This document shows, piece after piece, positions 52,955-62,097 of a stretch of DNA of 64,000 bases; within the stretch, counting starts at the first letter, position 1, and the number at the start of each line of letters is the position of its first letter. The notes beneath the pieces were generated by a model, which saw only the letters and a list, made by a program, of their open reading frames with translations, had not been told where the DNA came from and ran no database searches. The stretch lies in assembly GCF_902859585.1 (NCBI RefSeq), contig NZ_CADIJM010000007.1, positions 1 to 64,000 of the forward strand, written 5' to 3'. The position numbers and the translations under genes are program-made. The stretch comes from Achromobacter animicus (lineage in GTDB: Bacteria > Pseudomonadota > Gammaproteobacteria > Burkholderiales > Burkholderiaceae_B).

Positions 52955-53791
52955 TCAGGTAGCGGCCGCGCCCGTCTTGGGGTTCTGGATCTCGCGCAGC
53001 GGGATCGGGGCCTGGAAACCGGCCTCTTCGAGCGAGCGGCGGATCTCCTGGTACAGGCTCCAGCGCAGCTCCCAATACTTGCTCGATTCGGCCCACACGC
53101 GCACGTTCACCGTGACGCCGTTTTCCTTGTAGTCGAACACCTTCACCTGCGGGGCCGGGTCCTTCAACGCATCGGGACGCGCGTCCACGATCTGTTGCAG
53201 TTTGGCGACCACCGCATCCAGGTCATCGCCATAGCGAACCGGCACCGGGATGTCCAGGCGGCGCGTCTTGTTGCGGCTGTAGTTGGTGATCGTGGCGTTC
53301 CAGACCGTGCTATTGGGCAGCGTCATGTGAATGCCGTCACCCTGCACGAGGCGCGTCAGAAACAGGCCCACTTCCTCGACCGTGCCATCCGCGCCAGAGC
53401 TGAGCGCGATGTACTCGCCGGCGCGGATCGGACGCAGGATCAGCAGCATGATCCCGGCCGCAATGTTCTGCAGCGTGCCCTGCAAGGCCAGACCGACGGC
53501 AAGACCGGCGGCGCCCAGCACGGCGATCAGGCTGGCCGTCTGCACGCCAAAGCGCGCCAGCACCGCGATCACCGTAAAGATGCGCACCGCCCACATCACG
53601 GTCGTGGAGAACATGGGCACGATCGTGGGATCGATCTTCGGCGACCGCGTAGCGGCCCGGCGAACCCAGTTGCCCAGCAACGACGACACCCACCAGCCAA
53701 TACCGAGAATGAGCAAGGCGACGAGCAGATTGATGCCCATATCCATCAGCCTCGGGGCCCAGATATAGAACTCTTTTACGGCCTCATCCAT
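52955..53791 (-). CDS. Small-conductance mechanosensitive channel (MscS family)
   Basis: This 278-residue inner-membrane channel protects against osmotic shock. Three transmembrane helices are evident (MGINLLVALLILGIGWWVSSLLG, MFSTTVMWAVRIFTVIAVLARF). The pore helix AVLGAAGLAVGLALQGTLQNIAAGIMLLI is followed by the beta domain (RAGEYIALSSGADGTVEEVGLFLTRLV). Full length, of the E. coli MscS size class. Confidence 0.95.
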   Translation of the reverse strand: MDEAVKEFYIWAPRLMDMGINLLVALLILGIGWWVSSLLGNWVRRAATRSPKIDPTIVPMFSTTVMWAVRIFTVIAVLARFGVQTASLIAVLGAAGLAVGLALQGTLQNIAAGIMLLILRPIRAGEYIALSSGADGTVEEVGLFLTRLVQGDGIHMTLPNSTVWNATITNYSRNKTRRLDIPVPVRYGDDLDAVVAKLQQIVDARPDALKDPAPQVKVFDYKENGVTVNVRVWAESSKYWELRWSLYQEIRRSLEEAGFQAPIPLREIQNPKTGAAAT

Positions 53792-53931
53792 GGAACCTCC
53801 TGCGAAAAAAATCGACGGCAGAATGTATCAGAAGCGGCTGGCACAAAGCGGCGCAGCGCCCGACGGGAGTGTCAGGCTTTGTAAAGCGGAGCAGCGCGTG
53901 CCGCCGCGGCGTACGGCGTAAGACTGATTCC

Positions 53932-53944
53932 GGTGTCTGACACC
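53932..53944. repeat. 13-bp palindrome GGTGTCTGACACC
   Basis: Same palindrome as at 372-384, here in the gap between the MscS gene and the DUF1513 gene, with a half-site GTCAGACA at 53952-53959. The rest of the composite repeat is absent. Confidence 0.8.
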
Positions 53945-53999
53945 CGAAATCGGTCAGACATGCAGCATAGGTCTTGCCGCGCCGGCAGGCAAAGCGGCG

Positions 54000-55109
54000 T
54001 TACGCCGGCACGATGCGGAAATGGTTGTCCCAGGACATGTCACGCGATGGCGGCAGGACCGGCCTTTCCTTGCCTGGCGCGTCAACGCGGATCATCGCGC
54101 CCAATCCGCTACTGACCAGAAAGCCCCCTTGCGCGGCGGGCGCGACGCCGCAGCCGTCGGCGAGCGCGGTGACGCCCAGGCATTTGCCGCTGGCGGCGTC
54201 CCAGTAGATCACCTGTCCGCCAACCGGGCTTGACGTGGCCACAATGACACCGGCGGCGTCGACCGTGACGGAGCCGACGTAGTTGCGCATGTTGCGCAGC
54301 GTCTCGGCTGGGCCGTCGAACAGTTCCAGCGCCGCGCCGCGGCGATGGCGGCCGACCAGCGCCGGACGATCCGCGGCCGGGCCCATGTATTGGCAACCGA
54401 ACCACACCGCGCCATCGGCCGCCAGGGCCAGGTGCCGGATCGACAGCCGGTGCAGCGCCGGCGCAAGCTCCACCTTCTCCAGCAGTTGTCCCGAGGCCGC
54501 GTCGATATACGCGAGCGACGGCCGCATGGTGTCCAGGTTCAGTTCCAGCTTGCCGTAGTCAGGGTGCGTCAGGATGCCGCCGTTGGCCACGCACAGCGTC
54601 TTGCCGTCGGGCATCAACACGACCTCGTGCGGTCCGATGCCCCCGGAATCGAACTCCCCCACGCGCCGGTAGCCGCCGCCGGGGGTGGCGTCGTACAGAC
54701 CCAGCACGCCGCGTCCGCCTTCGAAGTCGTTTTCCGTGGCGGCCAGCAGGCGGCCGCCTTGCACGAAGGCGCCGTGACCGAAAAAATGCCGGTCATCGGG
54801 CAGCGGCAAGGCCGCGGGCTCGCCGCCTTCCAGCGAAAAGCCCAGCGCAAAAAAGCCGGGTTGGCGGCCGAACACCACGGCGCGCTGCGCGGTGGCGTCG
54901 ATCGCAAAGCTGTGGCCGCGCGCGGGCATGGGGATCGTGAGGCGATCGCGGCCCGTCCCGTCCAGCACCACGGCTTCATCGCGGCCGCCGCGCTTGCGCG
55001 CGGTCAGGTACAGCTGCCCGCCATCGGCCGGCAGCGCGGCGCGCGCCGCAGAAGGCGACAGGCCCAGCGCCGCGGCCAGCGCCAGGAAGCGGCGCCGGTC
55101 AATCTCCAT
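54000..55109 (-). CDS. DUF1513 beta-propeller-like protein, Tat-exported
   Basis: This 369-residue protein starts MEIDRRRFLALAAALGLSPSAARA, a Tat signal, followed by a DUF1513 domain with blades of a probable beta-propeller (GHGAFVQGGRLLAATENDFEGGRGVLGLYDA, SGGIGPHEVVLMPDGKTLCVANGGI). It is the last of four coupled genes with two imelysins and a di-heme oxidoreductase and overlaps the upstream gene by 11 bases. These gene sets are linked to iron uptake; the role of DUF1513 is unknown. Confidence 0.92.
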   Translation of the reverse strand: MEIDRRRFLALAAALGLSPSAARAALPADGGQLYLTARKRGGRDEAVVLDGTGRDRLTIPMPARGHSFAIDATAQRAVVFGRQPGFFALGFSLEGGEPAALPLPDDRHFFGHGAFVQGGRLLAATENDFEGGRGVLGLYDATPGGGYRRVGEFDSGGIGPHEVVLMPDGKTLCVANGGILTHPDYGKLELNLDTMRPSLAYIDAASGQLLEKVELAPALHRLSIRHLALAADGAVWFGCQYMGPAADRPALVGRHRRGAALELFDGPAETLRNMRNYVGSVTVDAAGVIVATSSPVGGQVIYWDAASGKCLGVTALADGCGVAPAAQGGFLVSSGLGAMIRVDAPGKERPVLPPSRDMSWDNHFRIVPA

Positions 55110-56187
55110 CGAGCGCGTTGAAGCCGATGGTGACGCCCAGAGCAGGCGCCAGGTTCTCGTCAACGATGGCCTTCGCGTTCTTGAGCGTCAGAGACGCCAG
55201 GACCAGCAGGCGGCGCCCTTCCTCGCCCGCCAGCGCCTGGTCCAGCGGCGCCGGCACCGCACGCAGCGTCTCTGCGGCGCTGGACAATTCGCCGCGCACC
55301 GACGCATCCATCCATTCCTCGCCCGCGGGCAAGGGATAGCCGCCCGCCACATAGAACGCCTTCAGCGCATCCAGGTTGGCCGCCAGCAGGCGCATCGACA
55401 GGCCGCTGCGCCAGAACGCCGCGCGCTTCGGACGGGCGGCCTGCGGCGAATCGCCCAGCACCGGCTCGATCTTCACGTCGCGCGCGAACTGCAGGCCGGT
55501 GGACAGGGCCTTCATGGCTTCGGCGGCAACTTCCTGCGAACTGCGATAGAGGTCATTGCCCGGTTGGGGCTTGGCAAACTGCCGCCCGAATTCGCCCTGC
55601 GCATCCCAGGCCTCGCCCAGGTCGCGCGAGATCGTGGCGACATTGGCGGATACGGCCGTGGCGTAGCCGCAGGCATACGCAAAGCTGGGCTCGCCGGTCT
55701 GCTTGAGCAGGTCGGGCTCGCCGTACAGCACGTACTCAAGCGCGGGCAGGCCCTGCACCGCGACGCTGCGGCCAGCCAGCGCGCCGGGCTTGAGCAGCGC
55801 GTCATCCTTGGCCGCGATCAGCGTCTGCACCTGGCGGGGCATCACGCCGCGCGTGTCGGGCCAGAAGGCCAGGCGTTCAAAGCGGTTGGCCTGCACCAGC
55901 GGGCCGAAGCGCAGGATCTCGACGCCCGACCATGCGTGCGCCAGCGTCTTGAACGCATCGCCGACGCGCCCGGCGCCGGCCGCATCGGGCTTGGCGCACC
56001 AGCCGCCCAGCGCGCTTTCCAGCGCGGCAGCGGCGTCCGTCATCTTCGCAACCGCCGGCCGGGCGTAGTCGCGCGCCAGGCGTTCGCCCAGGTCGGCGGG
56101 CAGCGCGGCCTGTGCCGCAACCACGGCAATCGGCGCCGTCAGCATCAATGCCGCAGCCGCAGCGCGCATGAACAAATGGCGGGCCAT
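55099..56187 (-). CDS. Imelysin-family periplasmic protein (short type)
   Basis: This 362-residue protein starts MARHLFMRAAAAALMLTAPIAVVAAQA, a signal peptide, and has an imelysin-like all-helical fold. The GxHxxE motif of classical imelysins is replaced by VQGLPALEYVLYG, as in one known imelysin branch. The start shares one base with the stop of the di-heme gene (TGATG). Probable role: iron capture in the periplasm with its operon partners. Sequence upstream of 56187 in this frame belongs to the preceding gene. Confidence 0.92.
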   Translation of the reverse strand: MARHLFMRAAAAALMLTAPIAVVAAQAALPADLGERLARDYARPAVAKMTDAAAALESALGGWCAKPDAAGAGRVGDAFKTLAHAWSGVEILRFGPLVQANRFERLAFWPDTRGVMPRQVQTLIAAKDDALLKPGALAGRSVAVQGLPALEYVLYGEPDLLKQTGEPSFAYACGYATAVSANVATISRDLGEAWDAQGEFGRQFAKPQPGNDLYRSSQEVAAEAMKALSTGLQFARDVKIEPVLGDSPQAARPKRAAFWRSGLSMRLLAANLDALKAFYVAGGYPLPAGEEWMDASVRGELSSAAETLRAVPAPLDQALAGEEGRRLLVLASLTLKNAKAIVDENLAPALGVTIGFNALDGD

Positions 56188-57704
56188 CACAGGGACTCCA
56201 GGAAGCGGATCAGGTCCGCGCGTTCTTCGGGCGTCATGTCGACGACGCGGTCGCGCGCGGGCTTGGCGGCGCCGCCATGCCACAGCACGGCTTCCAGCAG
56301 CGTGCGGGCGCGCCCGTCGTGCAGCCAGGTCGCATTGGGATTGACGGTCTTGGTCAGGCCAATGCCCCACAACGGCGGGGTGCGCCATTCGCGGCCGGTG
56401 GCCATGCCGTCGCTCACGCCGTCGGCCAGGTCGTCGCCCATGTCGTGCACCAGCATGTCGGTGTACGGCCAGATCAGCTGGAAACGGTGTTCCGGCTGCT
56501 TGGCGTTGCGGCTGGTCACGTACTTGGGCACGTGGCAGGCCACGCAATTGGCTTCGTAGAACAGCTTCTTGCCCGCCAGCACGCGCGCGTCATCCGCATC
56601 GCGCCGCATGGGCACGGCGAGGTTGGTCGAATAGATGGTGACGAAGTCCATCAGCTTGCCCGGCACTTCCTCTGGCCCAAAGCGCGGCTGCGCGCCGTGC
56701 GGCATGTCCAGGCATTTCGTCTGCGCAGGCGTGCATTCGCCGGAATGCTTGGGGAACAGCGGCGTGGACAGGCCCATGTCGTTGGAGAACGCGGCAGCGC
56801 TCTGCTGCTCGACCGTCGGCTGGCCTGCCTTCAGGTTGAAGCGGCCCAGCACGCGCGCGCCGGTGCGCGCATCGGTGACCCAGTTGGCCTTGCCGACGAT
56901 GCCGTCGCGCTTGTCCGCGCCGACGTTCGCCAGGATGTCCGACTCGTGGATCGATTCCAGCAGGCCCAGTCCGATCATCGGCGGCGCCAGCCGCGGCGAG
57001 ATCTGCGTGTCCGCACGCATCGGCCCGTAACCCAGGTTCTCGATGCGATACGTGGGCTTCATCAGCGTGGCGGTCTCGCCGCCGCGCAGCGCCACGGGCA
57101 CGGCTTCGTATTCAATTTCCATGCGGCCTTCGGCCGGCAGGCCCGCGACCGCGAAATTCTGCAACTGCACGCCGTAGACGGGTTCGGGCAAGGCCGCAAT
57201 CTCGTCGGCGCCCAGCTTGGGATGCCCGCGATCGGCCCCTTCCGGCACGGCCAGGCGCAGCAGCAGCGCGACGGCATCCGTGCGTTCAAGCGGATCGAAG
57301 CCCGGCACCGTGCCGCGGCCGTCCTTGGTGTGACAGGCCTGACAGGAGCGCGCGTTGAACAGCGGACCCAGGCCGTCGGACGCCTGCGTGGACGAAGGCG
57401 CGGACACCCAATCCTTGCGGAACAGGCCGTTGCCGACGATGAACTCCTGGCGGCCTTCAAAGCTCATGTTGGCCGACGGTTGCGAAAAGATGTCGGCGTT
57501 GATGAGCTTGTTGGTCGTCGTGGCGCCGGCCTGCATGGTCTCGAAGGATTCGACCTTCGAAAAATCGCTGGTGGGCGCCGTGATGGCGGTGACGCGTTTC
57601 TGGTCTTCGGGCGTCAGATCGTCACGCCCGCCGGGAGCGGCGGGCGCGGCGGCGGCGACGGCATGAACCGACGCCGCCAGTACGGCGGCTAATGCGAGTT
57701 TCAC
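56187..57704 (-). CDS. Di-heme oxidoreductase family protein (DUF1111)
   Basis: This 505-residue exported c-type cytochrome has a signal peptide (MKLALAAVLAASVHAVAAAAP) and two CxxCH heme sites: SCQACHTKDGRG (about residue 138) and NCVACHVPKYV (about residue 393). It belongs to the di-heme family found with imelysins and thought to oxidise or reduce iron in the periplasm. The genes on both sides overlap or touch it, so the operon is tightly coupled. Confidence 0.94.
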   Translation of the reverse strand: MKLALAAVLAASVHAVAAAAPAAPGGRDDLTPEDQKRVTAITAPTSDFSKVESFETMQAGATTTNKLINADIFSQPSANMSFEGRQEFIVGNGLFRKDWVSAPSSTQASDGLGPLFNARSCQACHTKDGRGTVPGFDPLERTDAVALLLRLAVPEGADRGHPKLGADEIAALPEPVYGVQLQNFAVAGLPAEGRMEIEYEAVPVALRGGETATLMKPTYRIENLGYGPMRADTQISPRLAPPMIGLGLLESIHESDILANVGADKRDGIVGKANWVTDARTGARVLGRFNLKAGQPTVEQQSAAAFSNDMGLSTPLFPKHSGECTPAQTKCLDMPHGAQPRFGPEEVPGKLMDFVTIYSTNLAVPMRRDADDARVLAGKKLFYEANCVACHVPKYVTSRNAKQPEHRFQLIWPYTDMLVHDMGDDLADGVSDGMATGREWRTPPLWGIGLTKTVNPNATWLHDGRARTLLEAVLWHGGAAKPARDRVVDMTPEERADLIRFLESL

Positions 57705-58999
57705 TTGAATACGGCGTCAGGTTTATCCAGGCTGTCGGACCCTTCGATGGCGACCTTGCCCAGGTCCAGCAGCGCGATCACGCGTTCCAGGCTGCGCGTT
57801 TGCGCGACGAGGCTGTCGATGGCAGCCTGCACCACCGCGTTGCCCTCCTTGTTGCCTTCCGCGATCATCTGGTCATAGGTCTCGACCGTCTCGGCGCGCG
57901 TCTTCATGGCCTGCATGGCGGCGACGGTGGCGTCCAGCTTGGCGCGCACTTCGGCGTCCAGCTTGGAATCCTTGGCCTTGACCAGTTCGGACAGGCTGGC
58001 GCCGGTCACCTTCTTGCCATCGATGCGCGTGTACGAACCCAGATAGACGTTGCGGATGCCGATCTGGTCGTAATAGTGCGAATTGTGTGTGTTGTCCGAG
58101 AAGCAATCGTGCTCTTCCTCGGGATCGTGCAGCATCAGGCCCAGCTTCATGCGTTCGCCCGCCAGTTCGCCGTACGACAGGCTGCCCAGCCCGGTCAGCA
58201 TGGCGATGAGGCCGGCCTTCGGATCCTCTTCGACCGCCTTGCGCGCCGCGCCGTCCTTCTTCCAGTTGCCCACCATTTCTTCGAGATCAGTCACCAGCAA
58301 ATCCGTCACCGCCTTCAAAAACTCAATGCGGCGTTCGCAATTGCCGCCGGTGCACTGTTTCGGATCGAAATCCGTATGCGGGCGATTGCCCGAGTGACGC
58401 TCCTGCGGCGTGCCCTTGCGGTCCGCGGGCGCGGCGCCGGTGCCGTTCAGGTCCTGGCCCCACAGCAGGAACTCGATCGCGTGATAGCCCGTGGCCACGT
58501 TGGCCTCGTTGCCGTCGGCCTCGTGCAGCACGTCGGACAGCAGCTCGGGCGTGATCTTGCTGACGTCGACCGTCTTGCCGCCCACCGAGATCTTGGAATT
58601 GGCGATGACGTTCACGGCGTAGAACGCGTTCTGGTCGTTTTCCGTGCCGTAGGAGGCGTCGACGTAGTCGATCAGGCCTTCATCCAGCGGCCAGGCGTTC
58701 ACGCGGCCTTCCCAGTCGTCGACGATGGGGTTGCCGAAGCGGTAGGCCTCGGTCTGCTGATACGGCACGCGCGCCACGATCCATGCCTCGCGCGCGGCCT
58801 TCAAGGTTTCCGCGCTGGGCTTGGCGACCAGCGCGTCGATGGCGTCGCGCAGCTTCTTGGCGGCCGTCAGCGAATCCTCGTAGCCGGCCAGCGCCAGGTC
58901 GGAGTACGTGGCGACCACGGCCTTGGGTTCGACGGCGGCCTGCGCCACTCCGCCATACACCGCGGCGGCCAGCACCGCACCCAAAAGCAACTTGCGCAT
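57701..58999 (-). CDS. Imelysin family protein (peptidase M75-like)
   Basis: This 432-residue protein starts MRKLLLGAVLAAAVYGGVAQA, a signal peptide, after a GGGAGAAA ribosome site. The GxHxxE motif of imelysins is intact in TGYHAIEFLLWGQDLNG. Imelysins are periplasmic or outer-membrane, iron-regulated proteins that bind iron or heme rather than act as peptidases. It is first in a four-gene operon. An AT-rich Fur-like site lies upstream (59073-59095). Confidence 0.94.
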   Translation of the reverse strand: MRKLLLGAVLAAAVYGGVAQAAVEPKAVVATYSDLALAGYEDSLTAAKKLRDAIDALVAKPSAETLKAAREAWIVARVPYQQTEAYRFGNPIVDDWEGRVNAWPLDEGLIDYVDASYGTENDQNAFYAVNVIANSKISVGGKTVDVSKITPELLSDVLHEADGNEANVATGYHAIEFLLWGQDLNGTGAAPADRKGTPQERHSGNRPHTDFDPKQCTGGNCERRIEFLKAVTDLLVTDLEEMVGNWKKDGAARKAVEEDPKAGLIAMLTGLGSLSYGELAGERMKLGLMLHDPEEEHDCFSDNTHNSHYYDQIGIRNVYLGSYTRIDGKKVTGASLSELVKAKDSKLDAEVRAKLDATVAAMQAMKTRAETVETYDQMIAEGNKEGNAVVQAAIDSLVAQTRSLERVIALLDLGKVAIEGSDSLDKPDAVFK

Positions 59000-59072
59000 C
59001 GTCTTTCTCCCGTAATTCGGACGGCCCGCCCCCGCGGCGGCCCGTTCCGGCTTGAATTTTGTGGATGCGAGT

Positions 59073-59095
59073 GTAAACAATTTTCGTTTGATATT
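59073..59095 (-). promoter_or_regulatory. Possible Fur box upstream of the imelysin operon
   Basis: The minus strand reads AATATCAAACGAAAATTGTTTAC (shown here as two overlapping halves AATATCAAACGAAAA and GAAAATTGTTTAC). Its AT-rich, partly palindromic AAAC/GTTT layout resembles a degenerate Fur site 74-96 bases before the ATG. Confidence 0.35.
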
Positions 59096-59201
59096 CAGGC
59101 GTTGTTCAGATAGCTGACATATTTTTGAACGGAAAAAGTATGCTCCGGCAGGTCACCCGGGGCCCCGCCGGCCTCGTTTTCTTCAGCCTGGAAATCGCCT
59201 C

Positions 59202-60128
59202 ATGGAACTGCGCCAACTCCGTTACTTCGTCCGCGTCGCCGAGCTGGGCAGCATCGGCCGCGCCGCGCGCGACCTCGGGGTGGTCGCGTCGGCGCTCAGC
59301 CAGCAGATCAGCCGGTTGGAGAGCGAGCTGGCGACGCGGCTGCTGACGCGCAGCCCCACCGGCGTGACCACCACGCCGGCCGGCGCCGCTTTCCTGCGCC
59401 AGGCCCAACTGACCCTGCGCCACGCGGAAAGCGCCGTGGCGGCCGCGCGCGAGGCGCGATTGGCCGGCACCGTCAGCGTCGGCTTTGCGCCCACCACTGC
59501 GTCGCTGCTGGCCCGCCCGTTCTACGCCGCCATGACCGAGCGCTATCCCAACGTGCGCCTGCATCTGGTCGAGGGGCTTTCGGGCAATCTGGGCGACCTG
59601 CTCAACGCCCGCCGGCTGGACCTGGCCGTGCTGTTCCAGAACGACACCGCGCAAGGCCGCAGCGTGGTGCCCGTGCTCGACGAGCGTCTGTTCCTGCTGG
59701 CGCCGCGCGGCATGGTGGAGCGACCCGATGGCGAGCCAGTCCGTATGACCGATCTGGCCGGATTGCCGCTGGCCGTCACCAGCAAGGCGCATGGGCTGCG
59801 CGCCTGGGTCGAAGCGGCCTTCGAGCGGGCCGGCATCGAACCCTGGATCGGCGTCGAGGTCGACGGCCTGACGACGCTGATGGACCTGGTGCAGGCCCAT
59901 CCGATCGCGACCATCCAGCCCGGCGCGGCCGTGGCCCGCGTCGAGACCGGCCTGCTCAGCATGCATCCCATCGATGATCCGTATCTGTTCCGCCGCAACC
60001 ACATCTACTGCATCAGTGACGACGAGCTGTCGCCCGCCGCGCTGGCCGCGCGCGTGGTGCTGCTGGACGCCATGCGCGGGCTGGTCCGGCACGGCGGCTG
60101 GCCGGGGGCAACCCTTCTGGATTCGTGA
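59202..60128 (+). CDS. LysR-family transcriptional regulator
   Basis: This 308-residue protein has the LysR HTH at residues 1-60 (MELRQLRYFVRVAELGSIGRAARDLGVVASALSQQISRLESEL) and a complete effector domain (GLSGNLGDLLNARRLDLAVLFQND). It resembles CbbR/NAC-type regulators that bind acids. It lies on the same strand just upstream of the class II aldolase and Bug genes, and may control them. Confidence 0.94.
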   Translation: MELRQLRYFVRVAELGSIGRAARDLGVVASALSQQISRLESELATRLLTRSPTGVTTTPAGAAFLRQAQLTLRHAESAVAAAREARLAGTVSVGFAPTTASLLARPFYAAMTERYPNVRLHLVEGLSGNLGDLLNARRLDLAVLFQNDTAQGRSVVPVLDERLFLLAPRGMVERPDGEPVRMTDLAGLPLAVTSKAHGLRAWVEAAFERAGIEPWIGVEVDGLTTLMDLVQAHPIATIQPGAAVARVETGLLSMHPIDDPYLFRRNHIYCISDDELSPAALAARVVLLDAMRGLVRHGGWPGATLLDS

Positions 60129-60235
60129 TGCCCCCATAGCCTCGGGATGCCTAGGCGGTTGGATTTTCTGAAGATAAATTGATCCACATCAAGTCGCAGC
60201 GCGGTGCATGCGACGATCAACCTTCACGAAATCCG

Positions 60236-61036
60236 ATGACCACTTCCCCCTCTCGTCCCGGCCGGCTGGGCATTTCCTCCATGCGGGCGCACTGCTCCGA
60301 AGCGGAATGGCAGGCCCGGGTGGACCTTGCCGCCTGTTATCGCCTGGTCGAGCTCTACGGCATGGCCGACATGATGGCCAACCATATCTCGTCCCGCGTG
60401 CCCGGCGAGGACAACGCCTTCCTCATCAACCCCTACGGGATGATGTACGAGGAGATCACCGCGTCCAGCCTCATCAAGGTCGACGTGGACGGCACCATTC
60501 TGTCCAAGCCCGATTTCGGCGATCTGGACTACGGCATCAACAAGGCCGGCTACGTGATCCACAGCGCGGTCCACGCCCACCGGCACGAGGTGGACTGCGT
60601 CATCCACACGCACAGCTGGGCATCGATGGCCGTGTCGTCGCTGGAGTGCGGCCTGCTGCCGCTGACGCAAACGGCCATGCGCTTCCTGAAGATCGGTTAT
60701 CACGACTACCAGGGCGTGGTGCTGGGCACCGAGGAACAGGCGTCGCTGCTCGAGGACCTGGGCCAGCGCGAGGCGCTGATCCTGCGCAATCACGGCGCGC
60801 TGACCGTGGGACGCACCGTGGGCGAGGCCTTCAACTGGATGCACCGCCTGGAACTGGCCTGCCGCTCGCAGTTGGCGGCGATGGCGACGGGCGCCCCGCT
60901 GCAAGCCGTGCCGCCGCCCGTCCTGGAGGCCACCTGGAACAACTACCAGCCCGGCACGCGCCGCCCGTATGGCGTCATGGAGTGGCCCGCGCTGCTGCGC
61001 AAGCTGGACCGCATCGACCCTGGCTACCGGGACTGA
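60236..61036 (+). CDS. Class II aldolase/adducin family protein
   Basis: This 266-residue cytoplasmic enzyme has zinc-ligand histidines in VHAHRHEVDCVIHTHSWASM and the C-terminal His in LILRNHGALTVG; the substrate-binding SRVPGE segment is in NHISSRVPGEDNAF. It resembles fuculose-aldolase-like and adducin-like decarboxylases used in sugar-acid or aromatic metabolism. The ATG at 60236 is preferred; a TTG at 60179 is also in frame. It is followed by a Bug gene (97-base gap) and is probably cotranscribed with it. Confidence 0.92.
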   Translation: MTTSPSRPGRLGISSMRAHCSEAEWQARVDLAACYRLVELYGMADMMANHISSRVPGEDNAFLINPYGMMYEEITASSLIKVDVDGTILSKPDFGDLDYGINKAGYVIHSAVHAHRHEVDCVIHTHSWASMAVSSLECGLLPLTQTAMRFLKIGYHDYQGVVLGTEEQASLLEDLGQREALILRNHGALTVGRTVGEAFNWMHRLELACRSQLAAMATGAPLQAVPPPVLEATWNNYQPGTRRPYGVMEWPALLRKLDRIDPGYRD

Positions 61037-61133
61037 GCCCGCGCCCGGAATCCCCCTGAACATTTCCAGCGCCGGCCGGCGTGGCGGCACGGCGCGATAT
61101 CCCACACGACAACGACCACGCGAGGAGACATTC

Positions 61134-62090
61134 ATGAACACTGCCCAAGCCCTGCTGGCTTGCGCGGCGCTGGCGGGCGCCTGTATCGCGCCCGCCAGCG
61201 CCGCCGGCTACCCCGACAAGCCGGTCAAGGTCATCGTGGCGTTCTCGCCCGGCGGCACCACCGACACGCTTACGCGCAGCGTGACGAACACGCTGACGCA
61301 GAAGCTGGGCCAGCCCTTCGTCGTGGAAAACAAGCCCGGCGCGGGCGGCAACATCGGCACCGAATACGTGGTGCGCGCCGCGCCCGACGGGCACACGCTG
61401 ATCGTGAACTCGGTCGGCCCCATCGCCGTCAATCCCACGCTGAACAAGCTGAACTACGACCCGCTGACCGACCTGGTCCCGATGGTGCAGATCGCCACGG
61501 TGCCCAACGTGCTGGTCGTGCCGCCCTCCTCGCCCGCCAAGGACATCCAGGGCTTCCTGAAATACGTCAAGGGCGCGCGAGAGCTGAACTACAGTTCGAC
61601 CGGCGTGGGCACGTCTTCGCACCTGTCCAGCTACATGCTGATGGACGAGCTGAAGGTGAACGCCACGCACGTGCCCTACAAGGGCGCGGACGCGGTCAAC
61701 GATCTGCTGGCCGGCCGCATCGACTTCATGTTCGCCACCATTCCGTCCGTGATCGGCCACATCCGTTCGGGCAAGCTGCGCGCGCTGGCGGTCAGCACGT
61801 TGCAGCGGTCCGCCACCCTGCCCGAACTGCCGACCATCGCCGAATCGGGGTATCCAGGCTTTGACGCCGGCTCGTGGTTTGGTTTCTTTGCGCCCAAGGG
61901 CACGCCGCAGCAGGTGGTGGAATTGGTCAACCGCGAAGTAAACACCTCGTTGCCCGCACTGAACGAACAGATGATTCGCGAAGGCGCCGAGCCTGTCGGC
62001 GGCACGCCAGCGCAATTCGCCACGTTCATCAAGGGCGAGCACGACAAGTGGGCCGTGCTGGTACGCAAGTTCGACCCGCAGGCGCATTGA
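61134..62090 (+). CDS. Bug-family (TctC-like) periplasmic solute receptor
   Basis: This 318-residue receptor has a signal peptide (MNTAQALLACAALAGACIAPASA) and the Bug motif AGYPDKPVKVIVAFSPGGTTDTLTRSVTNTL. GAGGAGA precedes the ATG by 6 bases. It lies downstream of the class II aldolase and upstream of a convergent LysR gene (7-base gap). Its ligand is probably the substrate, or a precursor, of the aldolase family enzyme. Confidence 0.95.
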   Translation: MNTAQALLACAALAGACIAPASAAGYPDKPVKVIVAFSPGGTTDTLTRSVTNTLTQKLGQPFVVENKPGAGGNIGTEYVVRAAPDGHTLIVNSVGPIAVNPTLNKLNYDPLTDLVPMVQIATVPNVLVVPPSSPAKDIQGFLKYVKGARELNYSSTGVGTSSHLSSYMLMDELKVNATHVPYKGADAVNDLLAGRIDFMFATIPSVIGHIRSGKLRALAVSTLQRSATLPELPTIAESGYPGFDAGSWFGFFAPKGTPQQVVELVNREVNTSLPALNEQMIREGAEPVGGTPAQFATFIKGEHDKWAVLVRKFDPQAH

Positions 62091-62097
62091 CGCTCGG

